Part shown: piece by piece, positions 37,132 to 49,154 of the stretch | Position numbering within the stretch: position 1 is the stretch's first letter | Layout: each line of letters starts with the position of its first letter | DNA from: Cellulomonas composti | Lineage (GTDB): Bacteria > Actinomycetota > Actinomycetes > Actinomycetales > Cellulomonadaceae | Assembly (NCBI RefSeq): GCF_007990245.1 | Contig: NZ_BJWG01000015.1 | Location: forward strand, 32,380 to 96,379 | Direction of reading: 5' to 3' | DNA: 64,000 nucleotides | Made by a program: the position numbers and the translations under genes | Notes under the pieces: model-generated | The model's input: only the letters and a program-made list of their open reading frames with translations | Database searches by the model: none | Told to the model about the DNA's origin: nothing

Positions 37132-38057
37132 TCAGGCGTCGGCAACGACGACCGCGAGCACGCCCGGGCCGACGTGCGCGGCGACCACCGCGCTCGCCTC
37201 GCACGCCACGAGCTCGACCGCGTGCGAACCGATCCGCCGCCCGAGGTCCTCGACGAACCGCTGCGCAACCTCCGGCTCCCCCAGGTGGTGCACGGCGACC
37301 CGCACGTCACCGCGCTCGCTCGCGAACGCCGCGGCGACGGCCTCGAGCCGCTCGCGCGCCGCGCGCCGGGTGCGCACCCTCTCGGCCACGACGACGGCGC
37401 CGTCGGACAGCGTGAGCAACGGGCGCAGCCCGAGCACGGTGCCGATCGCGGCCGAGGTCGTGGACAACCGCCCGCCACGGCGCAGGTGGTCGAGCGAGTC
37501 GACGAGGAACCATGCGCGGGCTCCCGCGGCGGCGGTCGCGGCGTGCGCGGCGACGGCCTCGCCGCCGGGAAGCGAGGGGTGGGGGCGTCGCCAGGACCGG
37601 CCGCCCGCGGTCTCGTCGGGCAGCGCCGTCGTGGCGAACCGGGCGACCTCGAGAACGGTGAACCCGAGCGCCATGGCCGCGAGCCGGGAGTCGACGACGT
37701 GCACGGGGACGGGTGCGTCGTTCGCCGCGAGCCGGGCGGCCTGCACGGTCCCGGACAGCTCGCCGGACAGGTGCACCGAGACGACCTCGCGCGCCCCGTC
37801 CGCGGCGGCCTGCGCGTACGCGGCGGCGAACGCCGCGGGCGCCGGCTGCGACGTCGTCACACGCACGCCGCGCTGGAGCATCGCGAGCAGCTCGGCCGAG
37901 GTCAGGTCGACGCCCTCGGTGTAGGTGCCGCCCTCGGCGAGCACCTCGAGCGGCACGACGCGCACGCCGGCGGCGGCCGCCGCCCCGGGTGGCAGCGACG
38001 CCGTCGAGTCCGTGACGATCGCGACGGGCGGCGGGGCCGGCCGTCGGCGCAGCCCGA

Positions 38058-38061
<4 letters not shown>
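37132..38061 (-). CDS. DegV family fatty-acid-binding protein
   Basis: This protein of about 309 aa has the DegV fold: [48 protein letters not shown] (with the conserved SGELSGT) and [14 protein letters not shown], then a C-terminal domain with LRRGGRLS. Relatives bind fatty acids and some present them to the FakA kinase. There is no ATG, GTG or TTG in frame between the DegV core and a point 58 codons inside leuS. The best candidate is CTG at 38061, overlapping the leuS stop as CTGA. Confidence 0.88.
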
Positions 38062-40973
<2,912 letters not shown>

Positions 40974-41040
40974 CCGCCGAGTTTACCGACCTCGACGAGC
41001 GCCCTCGTGCGACCTCTGCCGCGCCCGCGCCCGCCGTCCG

Positions 41041-42270
41041 TCAGCGCAGCGCGAGCTCCGGCTCGTCGTCGCGGACGACCGCGCCGGCGGGTGCTGCGAC
41101 CGCGTTCGGCGCCGGGCGGCGGCCCACCGTGAGCACGACGACCAGCCCGAGCGTGGTCAGGCCCGCGCCCACCCAGGCGGGCGACAGGTAGCCCAGGCCC
41201 GCCTCGATGACCAGGCCACCGAGGAACGCGCCCGTCGCGTTGCCGAGGTTGAGCGCCGAGTGGCACAGCGCGGCGCCGAGCGACGGCGCGGCGGGCGAGA
41301 CGTCCATGAGCCGCGTCTGCATCGACAGACCGAGCACCTGCGAGGTCACGCCGAGCGTGACGATCGCGGCGACCGCGGGTACCGCGTACGGCCCGACGAG
41401 CGCGATCACGACGAGCACGACGATCGTCGCGACCAGGCCGCCGATCAGCGTCCCGAGCACGGAGCGGTCCGCGAGCCGGCCGCCCAGCACCGTGCCGACC
41501 GTCATCCCGATGCCGTACAGCGCCAGGACGAGCGGCACGACGCCGACGGACAGCCCGGTCACGTCGGTGAGCAGTGGCTTGACGTACGAGTAGACCGCGA
41601 ACATGCCGCCGAACCCGATCGCGCCCGCGCCGAACGCGATCCAGAGCTGGGAGTTGCGCAGCGCACCGAGCTCGCTGCGCACGGTCGCCCCTGCCATCGG
41701 CGCGAGCCGCGGCACCCAGACCGTGACCGCCAGCAGCGTGAGCAGGCCGATCACGCCGACCCCGGCGAACGACCAGCGCCAACCGACCGCGTGGCCGACG
41801 ATCGCGGTCACCGGCACGCCCACGGCGCAGGCGATCGTCAGGCCCGCCATCATCGTCGAGACCGCGCGGCCCCGACGTCCCGGCCCGACGACCGCGGTCC
41901 CCATGACCGCGCCGACGCCGAAGAACGCGCCGTGGGGCAGCCCCGCGAGGAACCGCGCGCCGACGAGCGTCGGCAGGGTCGGCGCGAACGCCGAGAGCAC
42001 GTTCGCCACGGTGAACCCGACGAGCAGCCACAGCAGGAGCCGGCGCCGGTCCATCCGCGCACCGAGCGCCGCGAGCGTGGGCGCGCCGACGACGACGCCG
42101 AGCGCGTAGGCCGTGATCGCGAACCCCGTGGCGGGGATCGAGGCGCCGAGGTCGTCGGCGATCTCGGGCAGCAGGCCCATCGCGGCGAACTCGGTGGTGC
42201 CGATGCCGAACCCGCCGAGCGCGAGCGCGAACAGCGCGAGGCGGGCGGCGCGCGGGGGCAGCGGTCGCAT
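41041..42270 (-). CDS. MFS transporter, DHA1-type
   Basis: This 409-aa, 12-TM transporter begins with FGIGTTEFAAMGLLPEIA, typical of the AraJ/YdhP-like DHA1 subgroup of sugar and drug efflux pumps. The loop 2-3 motif ALGARMDRRRLL and YALGVVVGAPTLAALG are present. The substrate is unknown. ATG is preceded by GGAGG. A partial inverted repeat at 42292-42305 lies upstream of the start and may be an operator. Confidence 0.9.
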   Translation of the reverse strand: MRPLPPRAARLALFALALGGFGIGTTEFAAMGLLPEIADDLGASIPATGFAITAYALGVVVGAPTLAALGARMDRRRLLLWLLVGFTVANVLSAFAPTLPTLVGARFLAGLPHGAFFGVGAVMGTAVVGPGRRGRAVSTMMAGLTIACAVGVPVTAIVGHAVGWRWSFAGVGVIGLLTLLAVTVWVPRLAPMAGATVRSELGALRNSQLWIAFGAGAIGFGGMFAVYSYVKPLLTDVTGLSVGVVPLVLALYGIGMTVGTVLGGRLADRSVLGTLIGGLVATIVVLVVIALVGPYAVPAVAAIVTLGVTSQVLGLSMQTRLMDVSPAAPSLGAALCHSALNLGNATGAFLGGLVIEAGLGYLSPAWVGAGLTTLGLVVVLTVGRRPAPNAVAAPAGAVVRDDEPELALR

Positions 42271-42291
42271 ACGGTCCTCCGGGTCCTCGGG

Positions 42292-42305
42292 TCGAAACGA
42301 TTCGA
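42292..42305 (-). promoter_or_regulatory. Possible operator upstream of the MFS gene
   Basis: TCGAAACGATTCGA has matching outer arms (TCGAA/TTCGA) around a CG centre, 22-35 bp before the MFS start. It resembles a LacI-type core (GAAACG-NTTC). No LacI gene is nearby; the call rests on pattern alone. Confidence 0.35.
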
Positions 42306-42383
42306 GCAGACTGCGGAGAGCGACGTCGACAACTCCTGGGATGACCCGAGCCTACGTCAGCCGCGCGGCCGGCGTCACGCCCC

Positions 42384-43109
42384 TCACCCGCCAGGGACCA
42401 CCCAGATCGCGCGACCCGCCGCCTCGCCGAGGTCCACCGACCGTTCGCCGGCACGTTCGCCGGCACGTTCGTCGGCCCGTTCGTCGGCACGGACGAGCAC
42501 CGCGACCGTGCCCACCGCGGCACGCCGCTCCCCCACCTCGAGCCTGCAGTCCAGCCCGATGCCGACCTCGTCGAGATAGCGCAGCAGGTCGGGGTCGGCG
42601 TCGCTGATCCGCGCGACCCGCCACGCGCCGGGGTCCACGTCCCACAGCGGCGACGCGGGCGGCAGGTGGACCGTGCCGTCGGCCGCCGGGATCGGGTCGC
42701 CGTGCGGGTCGCGGTCCGGGTGGCCCAGACGCTGCGCGAGGCGTTCGACGAACACGTCGGAGACCGCGTGCTCGAGCACCTCCGCCTCGTCGTGCACCTC
42801 GTCCCAGCCGTAGCCCAGCACCTCGACGAGAAACGTCTCGACGAGCCGGTGCCGGCGCACCATCGCGAGCGCGTGCCGCCGGCCCGTCTCCGTGAGGCCG
42901 ACCGTCCCGTACGGCTCGTGCGTGAGCAGCCCGGCGTCGCACAGCCGCCGCACGGTCTCCGAGACGGTGGAGGCCCCCACGCCCAGGCGCGCGGCCAGCA
43001 GCTTCGTCGTCACCGGGACGGGCACCCACTCGGTGGCCGACCAGACGACCTTGAGGTAGTCCTGCGCCACCGCGCTCAGCGCGGGCGTCGGCTGCGGCTC
43101 GTCCGTCAC
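42384..43109 (-). CDS. DtxR-family metal-dependent regulator
   Basis: This 241-aa regulator of iron or manganese genes has an N-terminal winged HTH: SAVAQDYLKVVWSATEW, VTTKLLAARLGVGASTVSETVRRL and GLLTHEPYGTVGLTETG. The metal-binding/dimer domain has VRRHRLVETFLVEVLGYGWDEVHDEAEVLEHAVSD (key His and Glu ligands). The C-terminal SH3-like/FeoA part is interrupted by an ADERADERAGERAGER repeat encoded by four 12-bp units. GTG start. Whether it senses Fe or Mn cannot be told. Confidence 0.92.
   Translation of the reverse strand: MTDEPQPTPALSAVAQDYLKVVWSATEWVPVPVTTKLLAARLGVGASTVSETVRRLCDAGLLTHEPYGTVGLTETGRRHALAMVRRHRLVETFLVEVLGYGWDEVHDEAEVLEHAVSDVFVERLAQRLGHPDRDPHGDPIPAADGTVHLPPASPLWDVDPGAWRVARISDADPDLLRYLDEVGIGLDCRLEVGERRAAVGTVAVLVRADERADERAGERAGERSVDLGEAAGRAIWVVPGG
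42443..42490. repeat. 12-bp in-frame tandem repeat x4 in dtxR
   Basis: Four consecutive 12-bp units of the form GTTCG(C/T)CGGC(A/C)C encode ADER/AGER repeats in the C-terminal domain of the DtxR-family protein. Confidence 0.9.
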
Positions 43110-43152
43110 GGGCCTCAGGCTAGTCCGCGGCCCGGCCCGGACGCGTGGCGGG

Positions 43153-44883
43153 TCAGGACCCGTCGACGCTCCAGTGCCACGGCTCGGTGGGCAGGTTGTG
43201 CAGGCCGTAGGCCCCGGCGTGCGCCGCCAGCCACGCGTACGCGGTCGATCCCGACCGCACCGCGTGACCGTGGTCCGTGACGTCCAGCGCCAGCCCGCGC
43301 TCGTGACGCGACGTACCCGGCACCGCGGTCGGCGGGCTGCACCGCCCCTCGGCGTCGCAGTTCCGCTCGCGCAGTGCGACCTGCTGCTCGTGGCTGCGCC
43401 AGCCGGACGCGCCCAGGTCGAGCCCCGCGGCCCGGGCGGCATCGAGCATCGCCTCGACCGGGGCCGCCAGGCACGGGTGCACGCGCACTCCCTGGCTGGT
43501 CAGCACGGTCCGGTCGAACGGCACGGGCGCGTCGACGTCGTCGCACGACGCGACGGGCGCCGGTGCCACCAGCAGGTCGGCGGGGACGTCCGCACGCCAC
43601 AGCTCGCGGCCGTTCGCCGCCGTGAGCACCGCGCCCGTCGGGTCGAGCCGCAGCACGCTGCCCGACGCGTCGGCAGCGGCCTCGTCGGGCGGCGTCGTCG
43701 CCCACCTGCCCGCACCGTCGGGGCCGACGACCGCGAGCGCACCGTGGCTCACGACGAGCGCGGCGTCCGGACCCGGCGCGATCGGCGCGCTCCACACCGT
43801 CGTCCCGTCGTACGACAGCGTCAGCTCGTCCGCGTCGAACCGCAGCGAGAGGTGGCCGTCCGACGAGTCGAGGTGCGCACCGACCGCGAGCGGCTCGGCC
43901 TCGGCAAGCCGGTCCGGGCCCAGACCCGTCCCCGTCCGCCAGACGACCGCGCGGTCGGGTCCGTAGAGCACGAGGTCGCCGTCGTCCTGCAGCACGAGCC
44001 GCGAGCCGGGTACCGCGTCGGCCGGCGCCCGCCACAGCACGTCGCCGTCGCTCGCGCGCACGACGAGCGTCCCGTCCGTCCCGAGCGCGAGCACCGCATG
44101 CGGCTCGTCGGTCCCGGTCGACCAGCGCGAACGCGAGTCCGGGCCGAGCAGCACGACGTTGCCCAGGCGGCGTACCGCGAGCACGTGCCGACCGTCGGGC
44201 GAGACCAGCGGGACGCCCGGCGCGAGCACGGTGCCCGGTTCGAGCGTCGTGGCCCGCGCGGCGGTCCCGCTGCTCCACAGCGCGGCGCCGGTCGCGTCCT
44301 GCAGCACCAGATCGCCGTCGTCCTGCAGCACCAGGCGGTCGGCCGGCGGCAGCGCCTCGGTGCTCGCGTCGGTGCCGGGCGCGTCGAGGGCCTCGTCGGC
44401 GGCGTCGTCGTCGTCGGGAACGACGGCGTCCGACGAGGGCTGCCAGCGTGTCGTGCCGTCCGGGGCGACGAGCCGCAGCACGCCGTCGACGAGCATGAGG
44501 CGCGCACCCGGGGCTCCCCCGCCGACCGTCCACGTCAGCGACCCGTCGGGGCCGTACAGCACGACGGCGCCGGACGCGCGCACCACCAGCACCACCGCTC
44601 CGCCGGCCGAGACCAGGTAGTCCCCGCCGCCGAGCGACTCCCCCGCGGCGAGGACCGCGTCGCCGGGTGCCGAGGTCGGGTTCGAGGTGGGCGCCACGGC
44701 CGACGCGGGCGTCGGCACGGTCGTCGGGTCCGCGGCCGCCGCCGAGCCCAGCCCGACGAACCCGCCGACGAGCAGCGCGAGCGCCGCGGGGCCGACGACG
44801 AACCCGCGCACGAGTCCGCGCACGGGCCGGTACCGCGCGTCGGGTCCGACGCTGCACCTCGTCATGGCACGGCCGCTGGCCAT
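43153..44883 (-). CDS. Secreted bulb-type lectin / VanY-like D,D-carboxypeptidase fusion
   Basis: This 576-aa protein has a signal/anchor segment (about 30-50). A long region follows of repeated bulb-lectin (B_lectin) units, each with the pattern RLVLQDDGDLVLYGPD and W-x(S/R)TGT (about 80-440). The C-terminus (about 460-576) is a VanY/M15-type peptidase with GWRSHEQQVALRERNC, GTSRHERGLALDV (zinc His and Asp) and EPWHW (zinc His). It likely trims D-Ala from peptidoglycan, with the lectin region binding wall glycans. ATG at 44883. Confidence 0.88.
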   Translation of the reverse strand: MASGRAMTRCSVGPDARYRPVRGLVRGFVVGPAALALLVGGFVGLGSAAAADPTTVPTPASAVAPTSNPTSAPGDAVLAAGESLGGGDYLVSAGGAVVLVVRASGAVVLYGPDGSLTWTVGGGAPGARLMLVDGVLRLVAPDGTTRWQPSSDAVVPDDDDAADEALDAPGTDASTEALPPADRLVLQDDGDLVLQDATGAALWSSGTAARATTLEPGTVLAPGVPLVSPDGRHVLAVRRLGNVVLLGPDSRSRWSTGTDEPHAVLALGTDGTLVVRASDGDVLWRAPADAVPGSRLVLQDDGDLVLYGPDRAVVWRTGTGLGPDRLAEAEPLAVGAHLDSSDGHLSLRFDADELTLSYDGTTVWSAPIAPGPDAALVVSHGALAVVGPDGAGRWATTPPDEAAADASGSVLRLDPTGAVLTAANGRELWRADVPADLLVAPAPVASCDDVDAPVPFDRTVLTSQGVRVHPCLAAPVEAMLDAARAAGLDLGASGWRSHEQQVALRERNCDAEGRCSPPTAVPGTSRHERGLALDVTDHGHAVRSGSTAYAWLAAHAGAYGLHNLPTEPWHWSVDGS

Positions 44884-44939
44884 CCGTCCACGCTAAGCCC
44901 GCACCGCGCGAACGACACCCCCTCGCAGGGGTGAACCGG

Positions 44940-46532
44940 TCAGGTCGGCAGGTTCGGACCGCCCGTGCCCGCGGGCGGGCGAGTGGTCGGCGGCACGACG
45001 ATCACGGGCCAGGGGCGCCGCGGCCCCACGTCCACGGACGTGTCGGGGTGCACCGCGACGACCCGGTAGTCGAGGAACCGCCGCCGGTCGGGGTCCCAGC
45101 GCAGCACGGTGAGCTCGGCGGTCCCGTGCAGCGGCCCGATCGTCGCTTCGCCGAGCGTCGCGCCCGCGGTGCTCGACGAGATGTACCGGATGCCGAGGCC
45201 GACCTGCCGTGCGTCGTAACGGCGGTGCAGATGGCCCGAGACCTGTGCCGGTACGCAGTCGCTCTCGAGCGCCGCGGTGCCGACGTCGGGGGTGTGGATC
45301 AGCAGGAGGTCGACACCGTCCTCGTCGTCGCACGCGACCTGCTCGAGCCGCTCGCCCGCGTCCTGCGCGCTCTCGCCGCGCGAGGCGGTGCCCTGGCCCG
45401 CGCGGGTCTGGTTCGGGTCGCTGTCGCCGAGCACGCGGATCCCGTCGACGTCGACGACCTTGCCCGCGAGCACGGTGGCCCCGGCCGCCGCGTACTTCGC
45501 CGACGTCTCCTCGGAGTCGTGGTTGCCGGGCGAGGTGACCAGCTCGACGCCGTCGGGGATCGCGTCGGCGAACGTCGAGACGCAGTACTGCTCGACGCCC
45601 GTCCCGTTCATCGTCGTGTCACCCGCGTCGAGCACGGCCTGCGCATCGGCCCTCTCGACGAGCGTCGTGACCAGCGGCGCCATGCCGACGTTGCAGTGCA
45701 GGTCGGAGACCACGACGACCGTGACCAGGTCGGCCGCGTCCGGCGTGCGGGTCGGGAGCGGTTGCGCGGTCAGGCGCTCGTCCCACGCCTGCCCGAGCGC
45801 CTTGTCGGCGGCCGCGTAGAACTCCTGGTTCTCGCGGTACGCCGCGAGCGCCTGCGCACCGTAGGTGTCGATCACACCGCCGAGCCGGCCGGTCACGCGC
45901 GCACCCTCGAGCGCGCTGCCGTCGAACACGCTCGAGGCCACCCGCACCTCCTGCGGTCGGGCGCTGGGGTCGAGGCTCGACGAGAGCAGTCCCAGGAGCA
46001 GTGCCAGGCCGAGCGCGACACCGACCCGCCACCGGTGCAGCGCGAGCGCGTTCGCCAGCTCCGCGCGCCGCGTCGCCCCGAGCAGCAGCCGCCCGAGCCA
46101 CCAGCCGGCCACCAGCACGACGAGCATGAGCGCCGCACGACCGAGCGCGTCCGCGACCAGCGCCTTCGTCACCTGCTCGACGGTCGCCTGAGGCGCCGAG
46201 AAGAGCTGCACGTACCGCTCGAGGTCGCCGTTGAGCGCCTGCAGCGTGGTCGCGTCGTCGACCTCGGTGAACGACGCGGGGATCTCCTCGACGACGATGT
46301 CGAGGCCCAGCCCCGCCGGCAGCGGCGAGTCGATCTCGAGCGTGCCGAGCGGGCCGAGGTCGAGCACGACGAGCCCGTTCGTCGTCATCTCGTAGCGGGC
46401 CTCGTGCGGCCCGAAGCTCGCCTGCGCGGTCGCGGTCGTGACACCGACGCCGAGCGAGATCACGACCGCGAGGATCGCGAGCACGATGCGCACACCCCAC
46501 CCGCCGTGCGTGTGCGGGGCCTGCTCGTCCAT
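44940..46532 (-). CDS. Membrane-anchored metallophosphoesterase
   Basis: This 530-aa protein has an N-terminal TM helix (about 15-36), a TM pair (about 132-152 and 168-187), and then a calcineurin-like phosphoesterase domain. The metal-site motifs are all present: SDLHC (Dx[H]), DAGDTT, PGNHDSEE, LIHTP and GHLHRR. The substrate is unknown. The C-terminal tail is Pro-rich (PPTTRPPAGTG). ATG start; the SRPBCC gene is divergent and only 27 bp away. Confidence 0.88.
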   Translation of the reverse strand: MDEQAPHTHGGWGVRIVLAILAVVISLGVGVTTATAQASFGPHEARYEMTTNGLVVLDLGPLGTLEIDSPLPAGLGLDIVVEEIPASFTEVDDATTLQALNGDLERYVQLFSAPQATVEQVTKALVADALGRAALMLVVLVAGWWLGRLLLGATRRAELANALALHRWRVGVALGLALLLGLLSSSLDPSARPQEVRVASSVFDGSALEGARVTGRLGGVIDTYGAQALAAYRENQEFYAAADKALGQAWDERLTAQPLPTRTPDAADLVTVVVVSDLHCNVGMAPLVTTLVERADAQAVLDAGDTTMNGTGVEQYCVSTFADAIPDGVELVTSPGNHDSEETSAKYAAAGATVLAGKVVDVDGIRVLGDSDPNQTRAGQGTASRGESAQDAGERLEQVACDDEDGVDLLLIHTPDVGTAALESDCVPAQVSGHLHRRYDARQVGLGIRYISSSTAGATLGEATIGPLHGTAELTVLRWDPDRRRFLDYRVVAVHPDTSVDVGPRRPWPVIVVPPTTRPPAGTGGPNLPT

Positions 46533-46545
46533 GGGTGGCCCAGCC

Positions 46546-46551
46546 TAGACT
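46546..46551 (+). promoter_or_regulatory. Possible -10 element of a leaderless transcript
   Basis: TAGACT lies eight bases upstream of the GTG at 46560, with no ribosome binding site between. That geometry fits leaderless transcription. Confidence 0.4.
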
Positions 46552-46559
46552 CGCCGACC

Positions 46560-47066
46560 GTGACCCGAAGGTTTCGGCTCGTGTCGCGCTGGATCCTGCC
46601 CGCGCCGCCCGCGCGGTGCTGGGCCGTGCTCGCGGACCCGGCGATGAGCTGGCCGTCGTGGTGGCCGGGCGTGCAGGCGCTGCGGGTCGCGCCGCAGCCC
46701 GGTCCGGTGGGCAGCAGCGGCTCGCTGTCCTTCCGCGCACCCGGTGGCTACCGCCTCCGGCTCGACCTGTTCGTCGTCGCGGCGGACCCGCCGCGCACGG
46801 TCACCATCGCGGCCGACGGCGACCTGCGGGGCCACGCGCGCGCCGCCCTCGACGCCGACGGTTCGGGAGGAACCTCGGTGGACGTCGAGTGGGACGTCGA
46901 GGTCGCGCGCGGCTGGATGCGCGCGACCGTACCCGTGCTGCGGCCCGCGTTCCGTGCCTCGCACGCGGCCGTCATGCGGGCGGGGTGCGATGGGCTCACC
47001 GCGTACCTGCTGCGCACGGCCGACGACGCGCCTGCCGTCACCGACACCGACACCGAGCGTCACTGA
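46560..47066 (+). CDS. SRPBCC family protein (START/Bet v1-like fold)
   Basis: This 168-aa protein shows the polyketide cyclase/SRPBCC pattern: an N-terminal strand (FRLVSRWILPAPPARCWAVLADPAMSWPSWWPGV with a WxxWWPG signature), GSSGSLSFRAPGGYRL and a long C-terminal helix (VLRPAFRASHAAVMRAG). Function is unknown; relatives bind hydrophobic ligands. The last codons fall in a 16-bp repeat zone that also reaches the stop of the next gene. Confidence 0.8.
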   Translation: MTRRFRLVSRWILPAPPARCWAVLADPAMSWPSWWPGVQALRVAPQPGPVGSSGSLSFRAPGGYRLRLDLFVVAADPPRTVTIAADGDLRGHARAALDADGSGGTSVDVEWDVEVARGWMRATVPVLRPAFRASHAAVMRAGCDGLTAYLLRTADDAPAVTDTDTERH

Positions 47067-47100
47067 TACCGACCGCTACTGATACCGACCGCTACTGATA
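47062..47100. repeat. 16-bp tandem repeat, 2.4 copies, spanning two gene ends
   Basis: Unit ACTGATACCGACCGCT occurs twice perfectly plus seven bases. The repeat covers the stop of the SRPBCC gene (+) and the stop of the converging exported-protein gene (-). Confidence 0.85.
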
Positions 47101-49050
47101 GGTGACGAGGTCCGGCGTGGGACGCACCGCCACGGTCTGCGCGGGCGTGAGCATCGGGTGGTCCTCGTCGACGAAGTTCTTCCAGCCCCAGTGCACCGGC
47201 GGTGCGCCGGCCCGCAACGCCGCCCACGTGCCCTGCTTGGCGGGCTGCGAGCCCTGCCCGTCGACGTGGATGACCACCGCGAGCTCGTCGTGCGTCGTCG
47301 CGAGGCGGTCCCGGTCGCGCACCATCTTCAGCGCGAACTGGTGCACGACGAACATCTTCTGCGGCAGGTGCTCGCGCCGGACGAGCGCGGCGAGCCAGTC
47401 CTGCACGGCGTTGATCTCGTCGACGTCGACCGACCCGATCTGGGCGAGGTGCACCTGGTCCGGCGCGAGCCGCCACTCCGGGTCGACCGCGAGGCCCACG
47501 TGCGGGAGCTCGAGCAGCTCCTCGTACCGCTTCGCCTGCGTGAGGAAGTCGGTGCGGCCCGGCTGCAGGTCGAGCACCACCGCGACGCCCGCCGTCTGCG
47601 CGGCGTCGACGAGGGGACGCAGCTCGGCGACCGACCGCTCGCGCGAGTAGTCGCCGTCGTCCTCCGGGTTCGCGGACGCGATCGTCGCGATGATCTCGAC
47701 CATGGGCACCACCGAGCTGCCCGGCAGCACCGGCCGGTACTGACGCCCGATGCGCTGGATGCGCTCGATCGTCGCCGGGACGTCCTGCTCGCCGAGCATG
47801 CCGAGCGCCGGCGTGCCGGGCGTTCCGTACAGCGCGACGTAGTGCTTGCGCGGCGCCGCGGGGAAGACGAGCTGCCCGCCGCCGGGGATCGTCACGCCGG
47901 TCGCGGCGGCCGCCACGCGATCGGCGAGCCGGGGTGCGGCTCCGAAGTCGGCGCCGATCGCCACGACGTGCGGGACCCGGGGCACGTCACCCCCGTCCGA
48001 CGTCTCCGCGGCTGCCGCGACGAGCGCGACGTCCGCCGACGTGGCCCGCGGGTCGCCGCCCGGCACGTCGAGCACCGGGACACCCGCCGCCCGCAGGGTG
48101 GCGAGCGCGGGCACCGAGTCGGCACCGACGCCCGTCATCCCGACGACGCCGCGCGCGGGCTCGGGACGCCGGATCGTGAACGGCGGCGTCGCAGGAGAGG
48201 CGGGGGCGGTCGGGCGCAGCGTCCGCGAGGTCGCGCTCGGCGACGGCGCTCCGGGTGTCGGGGACGGGGCCGCGGACGACGACACCGCCGGAGACGACAC
48301 CGGAGACGATGGCGGAGACGACGCCGGCGGCGACGAGGCCTCGGCGGACGGCGCCGGCTCGGGGTCACCCGGCGCGGTGAGGACGGCCGTCCCGGGTGCG
48401 GTCAGCGCGCGGACGGCGACGAACGCCTCGTCGGGCGCGACCGCCTGCGCGGGTCCGAAGCGCACACCGGTCGCCGCGCGCAACTCGGCCGGTGTGGCGC
48501 GCGCGGGCACCGCGACGACGGTCCGCCCGCGCGGCGCAGCCGCGTCCCCGACGACGACGAGGACCTGCGCGCCGAGCCGCTCGAGCTCGGCATCGACGGC
48601 ACCCGCGGCGGCGGCGTCCGGGCTTGCGGCATCGTCGGAGCCCGCGGCCGCACCAGGGCCCGTGGTCGTGGTCGCGCCGTCGACGAGCAGCAGCGGGCCG
48701 CCCACGGCCACCGCGACCGACGCAGCGGTGAGCTGTGCTGCGGCGTCGGACGACGGCGCAAGGACGACGACGGGCGCGCTCGCGAACAGCGCGCGCGAGG
48801 CCTCGAGCGCCGCGTCAGCGGGCGTCGCCGCCGTGAGCACGGTCGCCCGCTCGTCGGGCGTGCGCGTGCTCGCCTGCCACACCGACGGGCTCGGTACGGG
48901 CGCGAGTGACGCGGGGCTCGGCGGCGCGCTCGAGGACGCACCGGGAGCCGGGCCCGCTTCGTCGGGGCGTCCGAGCAGCACCGCCGCCAGGACCAGCAGC
49001 ACGACGAGCGCTCCCGTGCCGAGCACCGCCCCGCGCCGTGCCCGACCCAT
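47092..49050 (-). CDS. Large exported/membrane-anchored protein of unknown function
   Basis: This 652-aa protein has an N-terminal TM or signal segment (about 9-27). An Ala-rich alpha/beta region follows (about 60-225; it resembles cell-wall-binding repeat 2 modules), then a Pro/Ser-rich linker (about 230-285). The C-terminal domain (about 300-652) has LPGSSVVPMVEIIATIA, VVLDLQPGRTDFL, HVGLAVDPEWRL and a VDEDHPMLTPAQ end, which suggests a TIM-barrel-like fold. I do not recognise a known enzyme. GTG or ATG start near 49050. Confidence 0.7.
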   Translation of the reverse strand: MGRARRGAVLGTGALVVLLVLAAVLLGRPDEAGPAPGASSSAPPSPASLAPVPSPSVWQASTRTPDERATVLTAATPADAALEASRALFASAPVVVLAPSSDAAAQLTAASVAVAVGGPLLLVDGATTTTGPGAAAGSDDAASPDAAAAGAVDAELERLGAQVLVVVGDAAAPRGRTVVAVPARATPAELRAATGVRFGPAQAVAPDEAFVAVRALTAPGTAVLTAPGDPEPAPSAEASSPPASSPPSSPVSSPAVSSSAAPSPTPGAPSPSATSRTLRPTAPASPATPPFTIRRPEPARGVVGMTGVGADSVPALATLRAAGVPVLDVPGGDPRATSADVALVAAAAETSDGGDVPRVPHVVAIGADFGAAPRLADRVAAAATGVTIPGGGQLVFPAAPRKHYVALYGTPGTPALGMLGEQDVPATIERIQRIGRQYRPVLPGSSVVPMVEIIATIASANPEDDGDYSRERSVAELRPLVDAAQTAGVAVVLDLQPGRTDFLTQAKRYEELLELPHVGLAVDPEWRLAPDQVHLAQIGSVDVDEINAVQDWLAALVRREHLPQKMFVVHQFALKMVRDRDRLATTHDELAVVIHVDGQGSQPAKQGTWAALRAGAPPVHWGWKNFVDEDHPMLTPAQTVAVRPTPDLVTYQ

Positions 49051-49154
49051 CCGACCAGCCCCCTCGACCGCCCGTCAGCGGCCCGTCCGCCGAGGGAACG
49101 GCCACCCTAGGCACATGTCGGCGCCGGCGGCGACCACCTTGAGCACGGGCCGGG

